Source: SIG701 sp045544955
GTDB lineage: Bacteria; Bacillota; Clostridia; Oscillospirales; CAG-272
Assembly (NCBI GenBank): GCA_045544955.1
Contig: JAZPZY010000072.1
Location: 1 to 64,000 of the forward strand
Direction of reading: 5' to 3'
DNA length: 64,000 nucleotides
Shown here in pieces: positions 16,451-25,719 of the stretch. Below the pieces are notes generated by a model. That model was not told the origin of the DNA. It saw only the letters and a program-made list of their open reading frames with translations, and searched no databases. The translations under genes and the position numbers were made by a program. Within the stretch, counting starts at the first letter, position 1. The number at the start of each line of letters is the position of its first letter.

Positions 16451-16519
16451 CACAAACCTTTTTATGAACGGGGGCCCCCGACATACGGGAAATATCCCCC
16501 GCTTTTTTCGCCGCAGCTC

Positions 16520-16548
16520 TTGACATATTTTCACAAATGGTGTATACT
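16520..16548 (+). promoter_or_regulatory. Promoter of the SCIFF peptide operon
   Basis: TTGACA (16520-16525), 17-base spacer, TATACT (16543-16548), about 40 bases before the peptide start. Confidence 0.9.
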
Positions 16549-16588
16549 ATTCCTGTATGTTAAATCACCCACAAAAAGGAGTATTACA

Positions 16589-16732
16589 ATGAAAAGAATT
16601 GTTACCGTAAAGACCCGTGATCTGAAGGATTCCGCAAAGAACGGCGGCTGCGGCGAGTGCCAGACCTCCTGCCAGTCCGCTTGCAAGACCTCCTGCGGCG
16701 TTGCTAACCAGACCTGCGAGAACAACAAGTAA
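16589..16732 (+). CDS. scfA: SCIFF ranthipeptide precursor
   Basis: A 47-residue peptide with six cysteines in the SCIFF (six cysteines in forty-five residues) pattern: GGCGECQTSCQSACKTSCG then NQTC, after the leader MKRIVTVKTRDLKDSAKN. This family is nearly universal in Clostridia. The cysteines are cross-linked by the neighbouring radical SAM enzyme into thioethers to the beta- or gamma-carbons of acceptor residues (ranthipeptide class). Work in Clostridia links such peptides to population-dependent signalling. AAAGGAG precedes the start. Confidence 0.95.
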   Translation: MKRIVTVKTRDLKDSAKNGGCGECQTSCQSACKTSCGVANQTCENNK

Positions 16733-16754
16733 TTTTTAACGGAACCAATCAGAG

Positions 16755-16784
16755 GGGGTGCTGCGCACAACGGTGCAGCACCCC
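16755..16784 (+). promoter_or_regulatory. Hairpin between SCIFF peptide and maturase genes
   Basis: GGGGTGCTGC pairs perfectly with GCAGCACCCC over a ten-base loop. No T-run follows, so it probably allows read-through and either stabilises the short peptide mRNA or lowers downstream expression, giving more peptide than enzyme. Confidence 0.75.
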
Positions 16785-16808
16785 ACTTCCGTATATAAGG
16801 AGTATTTT

Positions 16809-18194
16809 ATGATCCATCAGTATAAACTGAACGGCTATAACATCGTTCTGGACACCTTCAGCGGTGCCGTCCACGTAGTGGACGAAGTGGCCTACGATAT
16901 TATCGCCATGTATGAATCCGCCTCTCACGAGGAGATCGTGGCAGTCATGCTGGAGAAATACGGACACCTGCCGGACGTGAACGAAGACGAGATCCGGGAA
17001 TGCATCGGGGACGTAGAAACGCTGATCGCAGAGAAAAAGCTGTTTTCCCCCGACGCATACGAAAACATTGCCAAGACCTACCGTCCCACCCATTTCACCA
17101 TCAAAGCCCTGTGTCTGCACGTGGCACACACCTGCAATCTGAACTGCACCTACTGCTTTGCCAGCCAGGGCAAGTACCACGGAGAGAGGGCCATCATGTC
17201 TCTGGAAACGGGCAAGCGTGCCATCGATTTCCTGATTGAAAACTCCGGCACCCACGTGAATCTGGACGTAGACTTCTTCGGCGGCGAGCCGCTGATGAAC
17301 TGGGACGTGGTAAAGGGTATCGTGGCATACGGACGCGAGGAAGAAAAGAAGCACGGAAAAAACATCCGCTTCACGCTGACCACCAACGGCGTACTGCTGG
17401 ATGACGAGGTCATCGATTTCTGCAACCGGGAAATGCACAACGTGGTGCTCAGTCTGGACGGACGGCGGGAAGTCCACGACCGGTTCCGCAAAAACTACGC
17501 CGGCGAGGGCAGTTACGAAACCATCGTACCCAAATTCCAGAACTTCGTGGAGAAGCGTGGCACAGGCAGTTATTACGTCCGCGGCACGTACACCCATCAC
17601 AACACCGATTTTCTCGCTGACATCCTCCACATGGCGGATCTGGGCTTTACGGAACTGAGCATGGAGCCGGTAGTCTGTGCGCCGGGCGATCCCTGCGAGC
17701 TGACGAAAGAGGACATGTCCATCCTCTTCGATCAGTATGAGAAACTGGCAGTGGAAATGATCCGCCGCAAGAAGGAGGGTCGCCCCTTCACCTTCTATCA
17801 CTACATGATCAGCCTGGACGGCGGTCCCTGCATCTATAAGCGTGTCTCTGGCTGCGGCTCGGGTACGGAGTATATGGCTGTCACCCCCTGGGGTGAGCTG
17901 TTCCCGTGCCATCAGTTCGTGGGTGATGATGCGTACAGCATGGGCGACATCTGGAAGGGCGTGACAAACACCGCCATGCGGGATCGGTTTGCCCGGTGCA
18001 ACGCCTACTCACGCCCGGACTGTGAAAACTGCTGGGCGAAGCTGTACTGCGCCGGCGGCTGTGCCGCCCACGCCTATCACGCCACCGGTGACATTGCCGG
18101 AGTATACGGTTACGGCTGTGAACTGTTCAAAAAACGGATCGAGTGTGCACTCATGGTAAAAATTGCGGAATCGGAAGACGACGCAAACGCATAA
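16809..18194 (+). CDS. scfB: SCIFF radical SAM maturase
   Basis: A 461-residue radical SAM enzyme. The N-terminal about 85 residues look like a RiPP-recognition domain. CNLNCTYCF near residue 110 is the CxxxCxxC motif that binds the catalytic iron-sulphur cluster. The C-terminal third has many cysteines (GPCIY, SGCGSG, LFPCHQ, CENCWAKLYCAGGC, YGCELF), the SPASM region for auxiliary clusters. It converts the adjacent peptide to its thioether-bridged form. Start ATG 16809 follows AAGGAG; the length suits the family. Confidence 0.95.
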   Translation: MIHQYKLNGYNIVLDTFSGAVHVVDEVAYDIIAMYESASHEEIVAVMLEKYGHLPDVNEDEIRECIGDVETLIAEKKLFSPDAYENIAKTYRPTHFTIKALCLHVAHTCNLNCTYCFASQGKYHGERAIMSLETGKRAIDFLIENSGTHVNLDVDFFGGEPLMNWDVVKGIVAYGREEEKKHGKNIRFTLTTNGVLLDDEVIDFCNREMHNVVLSLDGRREVHDRFRKNYAGEGSYETIVPKFQNFVEKRGTGSYYVRGTYTHHNTDFLADILHMADLGFTELSMEPVVCAPGDPCELTKEDMSILFDQYEKLAVEMIRRKKEGRPFTFYHYMISLDGGPCIYKRVSGCGSGTEYMAVTPWGELFPCHQFVGDDAYSMGDIWKGVTNTAMRDRFARCNAYSRPDCENCWAKLYCAGGCAAHAYHATGDIAGVYGYGCELFKKRIECALMVKIAESEDDANA

Positions 18195-18233
18195 TTCCGG
18201 CACTCATTTTAAGATAGAGCAAGGAGATTCCCT

Positions 18234-20270
18234 ATGACCACGCTTACAAAAGCCGTTCTTTCCGTCCGCACCGCAGAGCTGTGCGGTACCTCCTCCCTGC
18301 CGATCCTGTACGACGTGCAAAAGCCGGATCCGGACGGTGAAGGGACCGTCACCGATCTCTCCGAAGACGACGGACTGTGGGTGGACTATGCTCCCGTGCT
18401 CTCCGCCTTTCCCTACAAGGCACAGGATCAGTACACCCGGGAACTCACCGGAGACGGCATGGACTGTTACGTTCTGGAAAATGAGTTTCTGAAAGCCACG
18501 TTCGTTCCCGAAGCCGGCGGCAAGCTCTGGTCTCTGTACGACAAATCCGCCGGGAAGGAGCTGCTGTTTGCCAACCACGTATTCCGTCCCGCCTATCTGG
18601 CGCTGCGGAACGCATGGACGTCCGGCGGTGTAGAATGGAACTGCGGTGCACGGCCGGGGCATCATCCCTATACCTGCTCTCCCCTTTTCACGGCGGTACT
18701 GTCCCCGGAGGAATCGGGATTAGGCTGTCCGGTGCTCCGCTTTTACTCCTACGAGCGTATCCGGGAGATCACCCATCAGATGGACTTCTATCTGCCCGAG
18801 GATGCGCACTTTCTCCACTGCCGCATGCGGATAGTGAACGACAATTACCGTGCGGCGGGTGTGTACTGGTGGTCCAATATCGCCGTTCCCACCAATGAAA
18901 AAGCGAGGTGCGTGGTACCGGCCGATTACGCCTACACGCCGGTGGACGGCAAGATCTCCTGCGTGCCCGTACAGAAATTTAACGGCATCGATGACGTAAC
19001 GTATCCTACCCGCAGCCCCATTGCGGTGGATTATTTCTTCAAAACTTACGAGAATCACCGCCACTACACGTCTCATCTGGATGAAAACGGATATGGACTG
19101 GTGCAGACATCCACCGCCCGCCTCAAGGGAAGAAAACTCTTCGTATGGGGACAGGGCCAGGGCGGCGAGAGATGGCAGGAGCTTCTCTCAGGTGACGACG
19201 GCCAGGGCAGGTACCAGGACGGCAAATACTGCGAGATCCAGTGCGGCCTTGCCAATTCCCAATATGAAATTCTCCCCATGCCGCCCAAAACTGCCTGGGA
19301 ATGGATCGAATACTACGGCCCCATGACGGCAGATCCGAAAAAGATCCACGGTGCGTGGAAGGACGCACAGGCGGAGCTGGAGGCACGGCTTGACAAAGCC
19401 GCCCCTCTTTCCGCAATGGAAGAAGAACTCACCGCCACACGCACGATGGCACACACCGCCGCAAAGCCCGTTTTGTACGGCGAGGGCTGGGCGGCACTTG
19501 AAAACATGCGTCGTGCCGCGAAAAGTCTGCCGCCCATCTGTCCCCATCTGGATTTCGGCACGCCGGGGGAAGAACAGCGTATGTGGGAGCATCTGCTTCA
19601 TACCGGCTCTCTGAAAGACGGAAGCAACGACAATGAAGCCCCCCTGTCCTACCAGAAAAGCAGCCCGTGGCTCCGGCTTTTGGAAAAGGCCGCCGCCGGC
19701 GTGGATGCAGACTATTGGAAAACCCACTACATGCTTGGCTGTGCCTATCTTTCTGACGGGGAAACAGAACGTGCGAAAATAGCGGCCGACAACTCCCTTC
19801 GCTGTGAGGTCAATGCATGGAACACCTATCTTATGGCGGAGATTTACCGGGCAGAAGGAAAGAAGACGGAAGCGGCCGGGGCGGCACTCACCGCCGCACG
19901 GCTTCAGCCGGGAAACACCGATCTGTGCCGCCGTGCCGCCGCCATGCTGATTGACGCCGGCATGTGGCAGGACGTACTTTCCTTTGCCGATTTCCTACCG
20001 GAGACGATCCGGGATCTGCCCCGTCTGCGGCTCTGCCGTGCTATTGCGGCGGAAAAGACGGACGATCTCCCCCTTGCCGCCGCCCTTCTTTACGGCGAGG
20101 ACGGAACGGATCCGTTGGTAATACCCGACATTCAGGAAGGCGAAGTCGCCATCACGTCTCTTTGGTTTGACCTGGAGGAAAAACGTGCCCGGGCAGAGGG
20201 ACGCCCCTTTGACCGGAATACGGAAAAACCGCCCAAGAATTTTGACTTCCGCATGAACAGTGCGGAATAA
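18234..20270 (+). CDS. DUF5107 domain protein with TPR-like C-terminus
   Basis: A 678-residue soluble protein. The N-terminal half (about residues 60-380) matches the DUF5107 pattern, a galactose-mutarotase-like beta-sandwich: TFVPEAGGKLWSLYDK, ELLFANHVFRP, GGVEWNCGARPGHHPYTCSP and VYWWSNIAVP. The C-terminal half (about 470-620) is helical and TPR-like (YMLGCAYLSDGETERAKIAAD, YLMAEIYRAEGKKTEAA). Such proteins are thought to bind or convert sugars, but the activity is not known. It starts 40 bases after the maturase gene with AAGGAG, so it may be read through from the SCIFF promoter. Confidence 0.85.
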   Translation: MTTLTKAVLSVRTAELCGTSSLPILYDVQKPDPDGEGTVTDLSEDDGLWVDYAPVLSAFPYKAQDQYTRELTGDGMDCYVLENEFLKATFVPEAGGKLWSLYDKSAGKELLFANHVFRPAYLALRNAWTSGGVEWNCGARPGHHPYTCSPLFTAVLSPEESGLGCPVLRFYSYERIREITHQMDFYLPEDAHFLHCRMRIVNDNYRAAGVYWWSNIAVPTNEKARCVVPADYAYTPVDGKISCVPVQKFNGIDDVTYPTRSPIAVDYFFKTYENHRHYTSHLDENGYGLVQTSTARLKGRKLFVWGQGQGGERWQELLSGDDGQGRYQDGKYCEIQCGLANSQYEILPMPPKTAWEWIEYYGPMTADPKKIHGAWKDAQAELEARLDKAAPLSAMEEELTATRTMAHTAAKPVLYGEGWAALENMRRAAKSLPPICPHLDFGTPGEEQRMWEHLLHTGSLKDGSNDNEAPLSYQKSSPWLRLLEKAAAGVDADYWKTHYMLGCAYLSDGETERAKIAADNSLRCEVNAWNTYLMAEIYRAEGKKTEAAGAALTAARLQPGNTDLCRRAAAMLIDAGMWQDVLSFADFLPETIRDLPRLRLCRAIAAEKTDDLPLAAALLYGEDGTDPLVIPDIQEGEVAITSLWFDLEEKRARAEGRPFDRNTEKPPKNFDFRMNSAE

Positions 20271-20384
20271 AAAAACACTGCCGCACTTGGCGTGATACTC
20301 TTATCGGAGAATTTATAAGCACAAAATTTCGGCAGAGGGATGGCTTTCTCTGCCGATTTGTGTTATAATGGGGGCTAACGAAAA

Positions 20385-20515
20385 GCCTCCCTCCGAGAGG
20401 GAGGGGGACCGCGATAGCGGTGGAAGGAGACTGCGTGACTTTTAGTTAAGATTGACTCATTGTAACGCGCTCTCCCTCAGTCGCCTACGGCGCCAGCTCC
20501 CTCCCGGAGGGAGCC
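20385..20515. repeat. MITE-like palindromic repeat, copy 3
   Basis: Left terminus GCCTCCCTCCGAGAGGGAGG then GCGATAGCGGTGGAAGGAG; right terminus CTCCCTCAGTCG then CTCCCTCCCGGAGGGAGCC. The architecture matches copies at 1514-1630 and 2708-2812. It is the main content of the 20271-20617 gap, and an AT-rich acetyltransferase gene follows about 100 bases later. Confidence 0.8.
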
Positions 20516-20617
20516 TTAAGATACGCGAAACCTTAGGGGTATGGGCTTTGCCCGAAGCCCGCGTTGCAAGCAACGCCGTAATACAAAGGCGAAACTGGCG
20601 AAAAAGGAGATAGATGT

Positions 20618-21103
20618 ATGATACAATCGGTAAACAATAACAATATAAAAGAATGTGTTGATGTCATTAAAGAAAGTTTTTTGACTGTCGCCAATGAGTT
20701 TGGTTTTACAATAGAAAATGCTCCTCGCTTTACGGCTTTCGCCACAACAGAACAACGCCTATCTTGGCAATTAAGCAACGAAAAAAGACCCATGTACGCT
20801 TTTATTGTTGATGGGAAAATTGTCGGTTATTATTCTTTGGCATTACAAGATAATAAGGAATGTGAACTGAATAATTTATGCGTTTTGCCTCAGTTCAGAC
20901 ATCAAGGCATAGGAGAAAAACTTTTATTGCATTCATTCCATACAGCTAAAGGTTTAGGATGCTTAAAAATGAATATCGGAATTGTTGAAGAAAATCAAGT
21001 TCTGAAGTTATGGTATGAATCTTTTGGATTTAAGCATATCAAAACCCAAAAATTTGACTTCTTTCCGTTTACTTGCGGATATATGGAGTTAAAGCTTACA
21101 TAA
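20618..21103 (+). CDS. GNAT-family N-acetyltransferase
   Basis: A 161-residue acetyltransferase. The acetyl-CoA binding loop is visible as LCVLPQFRHQGIGEKLL (Q/R-x-x-G-x-G/A) near residue 95, and the C-terminal LKLWYESFGFKHI is typical. The acceptor is unknown. The gene is strongly AT-rich compared with both flanks and lies just after a palindromic repeat, as the regulator at 1684-2496 does, which points to horizontal gain. GGAG stands eleven bases ahead of the start. Confidence 0.88.
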   Translation: MIQSVNNNNIKECVDVIKESFLTVANEFGFTIENAPRFTAFATTEQRLSWQLSNEKRPMYAFIVDGKIVGYYSLALQDNKECELNNLCVLPQFRHQGIGEKLLLHSFHTAKGLGCLKMNIGIVEENQVLKLWYESFGFKHIKTQKFDFFPFTCGYMELKLT

Positions 21104-21235
21104 ATGACGATACCCCGACAGACTTTCAAATCTGTCGGGGCTAATTATTTGTTTCCTGCGGATTAAATAAGGCAACCGAATTTGTGATTTCTCCGATAAG
21201 GACATCACACATTCCCGTGCGGCAGTGTTTTTTTA

Positions 21236-22210
21236 TTATTCATTTACAGCCGTTCCGTACTGCAGGATGGCATCCACTTTATCAGAAGACACCGTATACA
21301 CTACGTCGGAGCCGGAGAGCATATAGTATACGCTGTCCCCCACCGTATTGCCGAACGTCACCGTATATTCGGCCGGGATGCGGGTGGTGTTGGTGTTGCC
21401 GCTCTCATCACTGATAGTCACGGCACGCTTGTAACTCACCGTCATGGTCAGCGAACCGATACCGTAGGCGGCCTTTTCCGCCTCATCCGCATACCAGTCT
21501 GCGTACTGCGTAGGTACCAGTGCCGTAAACAATCCGTAGAGTGCCGTGCAGTCTTCATTTTCGGCAAATGTCTTTTCGCTGTCCGCTGTATGCAGCACAA
21601 CCGAAGTGATATACGAGGGTTCCATATCTGTGGGAAGCGTATCGTAGGTAAACAGATCCGGAAGCGTATAATCAAAATACTGCATAAGTGCAGCGGAGAT
21701 GACATACACCTTATCCGTAGAAAGATCCTTGAAATACCGATTGCCGGTAATCTTATTCAGATCGCCCACAGCGTACTCACAAGTGAGCCCGTCCGTATAT
21801 TTCACCGAAACGGTCAGCGCCGGTACATCAAATCCGTATTCCCCCTGGTCGCCTTCCTCCAACTCCCGGAACACGCCGATCTGGCAGATGGCAGCGGCCA
21901 TGTTTGCTGCCGTCGTCTGATTCAGCGGAAACCGGGGATCCTCCTTGTACGTCCACGTACCGGCGGCAGGATCGCACACGAAGCCGTACGTCACCCCGTC
22001 GGCGGTATAGGCGATCTGTGCCACCTCCGCAGGTGTACGCTGTATCAGCATGATCACGTCCGACGCCGTATCCCCCGTTTCATCCGACGGTTGTGCTGTT
22101 TGTGCCGACAGGATTCTGTAAACGGCGAACAAGCCCACAACCGCCAGAAGAAGAAGGAGCAGCGAGACGGCTTTTCCGTTTTTCTTTTTCTTTTTCATAA
22201 CTGTACTCAT
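21236..22210 (-). CDS. DUF4340 domain protein, membrane-anchored
   Basis: A 324-residue protein. After a lysine run a single membrane segment (VSLLLLLLAVVGLFAVYRIL) anchors it, and the remainder is an extracytoplasmic beta-rich domain matching DUF4340 (TWTYKEDPRFPLNQTTAANMAAAICQI, VGDLNKITGNRYFKDL, KVYVISAALMQYFD). It is the last gene of a four-gene ABC export operon in which DUF4340 proteins regularly accompany GldG-like proteins. The function is unknown. Confidence 0.88.
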   Translation of the reverse strand: MSTVMKKKKKNGKAVSLLLLLLAVVGLFAVYRILSAQTAQPSDETGDTASDVIMLIQRTPAEVAQIAYTADGVTYGFVCDPAAGTWTYKEDPRFPLNQTTAANMAAAICQIGVFRELEEGDQGEYGFDVPALTVSVKYTDGLTCEYAVGDLNKITGNRYFKDLSTDKVYVISAALMQYFDYTLPDLFTYDTLPTDMEPSYITSVVLHTADSEKTFAENEDCTALYGLFTALVPTQYADWYADEAEKAAYGIGSLTMTVSYKRAVTISDESGNTNTTRIPAEYTVTFGNTVGDSVYYMLSGSDVVYTVSSDKVDAILQYGTAVNE

Positions 22211-22237
22211 TTCTGTACCGCTTTCCTGATTATCCGA

Positions 22238-23707
22238 TCATCTGCGTCGGCGGGTATACCATACGGCAAATCCGCCGCCCAGAATGGCAAGAGGCAGAAT
22301 ACCGATCAGCAGGGTTCCCCACATGACGGAGGCACCTTCCGGCACCACCAGGGCCTGTACCTGCATGGTTTTTGCCATGATGGACACGGCCACCGCCTTT
22401 TCGCACATCCAGTTTACGGAGGACATAAACAGCGTGGAGTTGCCGCCGTTCACGTAGTAGTCCATCTCATCGCTTAGGATATAAGGGGTAGCGTACCAGA
22501 CGAACTTGCCCCCGTTCCGCTCTGCGTGGGCGGCAACGGCAAAGGAACCTTCCACGTCGCCCTCTTCTTTTTCATAAGTGGTAATGTTGGCACCTGCTTT
22601 TTTCACAAAAGAGGCAGTGGTTGTCTTCAAAAGTGCCGCAGCCTGTGCATCCCCTTCCCCGGTGAGAACGATACCGTGTGCGTTGGGCATCATGGTATAC
22701 ATATTGGTGGAGGAAAGCAGCGTGGCCGGGCCGGAATTGCTCAGCACCGGCAAAAGCATGGTGGGATATCCGTTATAGTTGGAGCGGTTTCCTTCCACCA
22801 GGATACCGTCCTCCGCTTTCATTCCCATAAGAGCGGCCAACGCGGCAAGATTAGGCATTTTCGCGTCGGAATAATGCCGGTAATCCGTAATGAGAATCAT
22901 ATTGCCACCGTTTTGCAGATACTCGGTGAGGAGCTCGGCCTCATAGGCACTCACGTCCGTTTTGGGATTGTTTACAAGGATAGCAGAACAGTCTGACGGA
23001 ATCTTATCCGCAGAAAGCAGGCCAAGCTCGGCCGTTACGATATTATTGGTGGTCAGCGTAGCCGTTACGGTATTGGACAAAGCGTCCTCGCTGTGTCCGC
23101 TCAGGATATATACCGTGGGGATCATGGGAGAGGTAACGTAATCAAGGGCAGAGGAGAGCATCAGCTCGCCGTAGAAGTAGGGCGTTCCCGTGGGCTGGAT
23201 ACCGTAATACAGGTAGTTATAGTAGTCTTCCTCGGTCATATTATCGTAGGAAACTACGTAGATCTCGTTGTAATCCACCACGTACGAACGACGCTCGCTT
23301 ACTGCGATCACGCTGTTCAGGGAAAGCGAATCGTCCGTATAGGCGGAGGTAAATCCGGGATTGGTGTCGGGATCCACCGTTTTCACGGTGATAAGCGGGG
23401 ACAGATCCTCATACCGCCGGAGAAGTTCCAGAATCGTTTCATCCTCCTGCCCTCTCCGTGCGATGAGATACATGGTTACCGGCGTATCGATGCCGGCGGC
23501 GATGGCTTTTGTTTCTTCACCGATTTCCAAAAGGCCAACGGTGCTTGCATCCAGTTTTGTATACGCCGAAGGGAGTGCCGTGACGATCAGATTTACAACG
23601 ATCACCAGTGCCAGCACCACGGCCGAGATCACAAGGCTGTACGAGCCGCTTTTAAGCGCACGCATGTTGATCGGTTTCTTTTCCGTATTCTTATCCATTG
23701 TTTCCAT
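22238..23707 (-). CDS. GldG-family ABC-type auxiliary transport protein
   Basis: A 489-residue protein with an N-terminal membrane segment (SYSLVISAVVLALVIVVNLIV) and a C-terminal one (WGTLLIGILPLAILGGGFAVWY). The large outer domain carries the GldG/IFT52-like pattern (PVTMYLIARRGQEDETILELLRRY, VYILSGHSEDALS, LLSADKIPSDCSAILVNNPKTD, LTEYLQNGGNMILITDY). It probably works with the permease and ATPase encoded just upstream. In Bacteroidetes GldG serves gliding; in Firmicutes the role of the set is not established. Confidence 0.9.
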   Translation of the reverse strand: METMDKNTEKKPINMRALKSGSYSLVISAVVLALVIVVNLIVTALPSAYTKLDASTVGLLEIGEETKAIAAGIDTPVTMYLIARRGQEDETILELLRRYEDLSPLITVKTVDPDTNPGFTSAYTDDSLSLNSVIAVSERRSYVVDYNEIYVVSYDNMTEEDYYNYLYYGIQPTGTPYFYGELMLSSALDYVTSPMIPTVYILSGHSEDALSNTVTATLTTNNIVTAELGLLSADKIPSDCSAILVNNPKTDVSAYEAELLTEYLQNGGNMILITDYRHYSDAKMPNLAALAALMGMKAEDGILVEGNRSNYNGYPTMLLPVLSNSGPATLLSSTNMYTMMPNAHGIVLTGEGDAQAAALLKTTTASFVKKAGANITTYEKEEGDVEGSFAVAAHAERNGGKFVWYATPYILSDEMDYYVNGGNSTLFMSSVNWMCEKAVAVSIMAKTMQVQALVVPEGASVMWGTLLIGILPLAILGGGFAVWYTRRRR

Positions 23708-23722
23708 ACCGTCCTTTCTCCG

Positions 23723-24586
23723 TCACGCCCAGCGTTTCTTTTCCATGGACTGCACCGTGAAGAACACAAACAGCACGGAAACGGAAATATAGTATACGAG
23801 AGAGGTAATATCGAAAATACCGTTGCCGAAAGAATTAAACCGATCGAACAGTGCCACGGCCTCCAGAAGACGGGGGAAGGCACCCTCAAACAGAGAGGCA
23901 TTCACCAGATATACGGAAGAGATGCCGCACACCAGCACGCCGCCGGTAACCGCAGAGATAACCACGTTTTTCGTCAAAAGATACAGGATTGCACCAACGC
24001 ACGCCGCCAGTACCAGAAAGCCAACGAGCGACGCCCGTGCCGTAACCGGCATCATGGGGGCAAGTCCCGGCATCAGATACGTAAGAATAAACGCACCGAA
24101 CGTAAGCACCGCTGCGATCACCTGGCTCTCGGTGAGCGAGGACAGGAACAGACCGATGGAGATCAGTGCCGCCCCCAAAAGGAAGAAGCCGAGGAGTGCC
24201 CCGTAGGCAGCCCTGTAGTTGATCTCGCCGTAAAAAGAGAGGATCACGGGATACACGCACATGATCGCCATAGGAACGGCGAGAACGGTGAGAAGGGCAA
24301 AATACTTGGCCAACACCACGGACGAAAGCTTCATAGGCAGGGAGTACAGAAGCTGATCCGTACGGGCGTGCAGTTCCTCCGAAAAAGAACGCATGGTGAT
24401 AATGGGAACTATCAGCAGAAAGACGAATACAACGCCGGAGATCGCATACTCAAAGCTGGGATATGTACCGTCCAGATTGTAGACCTTCATGTATATGCCG
24501 ATCATAACGAGGAGGAACGCCGCAAAAATCGCACCGGTCATGCCGCTGAAATAGGTTTTCAGCTCTCTTTTGAAAATAGCAAACAT
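23723..24586 (-). CDS. ABC-2-type transporter permease (GldF-like)
   Basis: A 287-residue permease with six to seven membrane segments, starting MFAIFKRELKTYFSGMTGAIF as typical GldF-type ABC-2 subunits do, with TMRSFSEELHARTDQLL in the coupling loop. ATG 24586 is chosen because AAGGAG lies eleven bases upstream; the GTG at 24598 is too close to it. It follows the ATPase gene almost without a gap and would form the membrane channel of the complex. Confidence 0.92.
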   Translation of the reverse strand: MFAIFKRELKTYFSGMTGAIFAAFLLVMIGIYMKVYNLDGTYPSFEYAISGVVFVFLLIVPIITMRSFSEELHARTDQLLYSLPMKLSSVVLAKYFALLTVLAVPMAIMCVYPVILSFYGEINYRAAYGALLGFFLLGAALISIGLFLSSLTESQVIAAVLTFGAFILTYLMPGLAPMMPVTARASLVGFLVLAACVGAILYLLTKNVVISAVTGGVLVCGISSVYLVNASLFEGAFPRLLEAVALFDRFNSFGNGIFDITSLVYYISVSVLFVFFTVQSMEKKRWA

Positions 24587-24594
24587 ACCGTGGT

Positions 24595-25719
24595 TCACTC
24601 CTTTCCGCCGAAGAGCGGTTTATACTCGTCGGCACTCTGTTTTTTCTTCTTTTTATCCGTGTCGCCATAGTAAGGAGAATCTTCTTTGTCTTCCGGATCG
24701 TCCGTGCCCTCCGCTTCCTCGGTGTCCCCGGGATCCCTATCAGCTTCTTCCGGCTCGCCGTCCGCATCGGCATCCGTATCCTCCACAGCGTCATCGGCCG
24801 TCAGCCGCAAGAATACGTCTTCCAGGCTCACGTCGTTCGTGGACATTTCCACGATAGGCATATCCAGTCTGGCAAACAGACGGAAAATATCGTCTCTGAG
24901 ATCCTGATCGGCCTTCGTTTCCACCGTCACCCGGATACAGCCGCCAAGGCCATGGGTAACGGTAGTGCTGACCGCATCGGTAAGAGCAGACACAGCCTCC
25001 GTAACGGCGGCAAGATCGCCACGCACGTCCAGCGTCACGATCCGTCTGCCGTCCGCCGAGGCGGTGAGATGCTCGATCGTATCGCTTGCCACGATCTGCC
25101 CGTGGGAAATGATAATGAGATAATCGCAGACCGCACTGATCTCGGAGAGAATATGGCTGGAGAGGATCACCGTGTGGGTCTCTCCCAACTCTTTGATAAG
25201 ATCGCGGATCTCGATGATCTGCAAGGGATCAAGACCTACCGTAGGCTCATCCAGAATAATAATTTCCGGATCTCCCAGAATCGCCTGGGCAATGCCCACA
25301 CGCTGGCGGTAGCCTTTAGAAAGGTTTTTGATCAGCCGGTTCCGCACGGCGGAAAGGGCAGTCTTCTCGATTACCCGCTCCACTTCCCGATCGATCTGCT
25401 CCGGGGCGACGCCCTTGGCCTCTGCCACGAACAGCAGATATTCCTCCGGCGTCATGTCGGTATAAAGGGGCGGAATCTCCGGCAGATAGCCGATACACCT
25501 TTTTGCCTCCACCGGATCCTCGTAAATATCGTAGCCGCCCACCAAAATTTCGCCGGACGTAGCGGCAAGGCAGCCGGTTATCATATTCATCGTGGTGGAT
25601 TTTCCGGCACCGTTGGGACCGAGAAAACCGTAAATCCTACCCTTCTCCACGGTAAAGCTGATATTTTTCACTGCGGTGAAGGAGCCGTATTTCTTGGTCA
25701 GATTTTTCACTTCAATCAA
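24595..25719 (-). CDS. ABC transporter ATP-binding protein with acidic tail
   Basis: A 374-residue ATPase. Walker A GPNGAGKST is near residue 38, the signature LSKGYRQR near 135, Walker B IIILDEPTVGLDP near 155, and the switch histidine in ILSSHILSE near 190. The start is TTG at 25719 (reading LIEVKNLTKKYG), preceded by GGAGG nine bases away; no in-frame ATG fits. The last 75 residues are an unusual, highly acidic low-complexity tail (EDTDADADGEPEEADRD) ending in a lysine run. It energises the Gld-type permease. Confidence 0.9.
   Translation of the reverse strand: MIEVKNLTKKYGSFTAVKNISFTVEKGRIYGFLGPNGAGKSTTMNMITGCLAATSGEILVGGYDIYEDPVEAKRCIGYLPEIPPLYTDMTPEEYLLFVAEAKGVAPEQIDREVERVIEKTALSAVRNRLIKNLSKGYRQRVGIAQAILGDPEIIILDEPTVGLDPLQIIEIRDLIKELGETHTVILSSHILSEISAVCDYLIIISHGQIVASDTIEHLTASADGRRIVTLDVRGDLAAVTEAVSALTDAVSTTVTHGLGGCIRVTVETKADQDLRDDIFRLFARLDMPIVEMSTNDVSLEDVFLRLTADDAVEDTDADADGEPEEADRDPGDTEEAEGTDDPEDKEDSPYYGDTDKKKKKQSADEYKPLFGGKE

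Noticed and set aside
1514..20515. CRISPR array from the repeated palindromic units
   Set aside because: Only three widely spaced, imperfect palindromic copies with no spacers; they are dispersed repeats.
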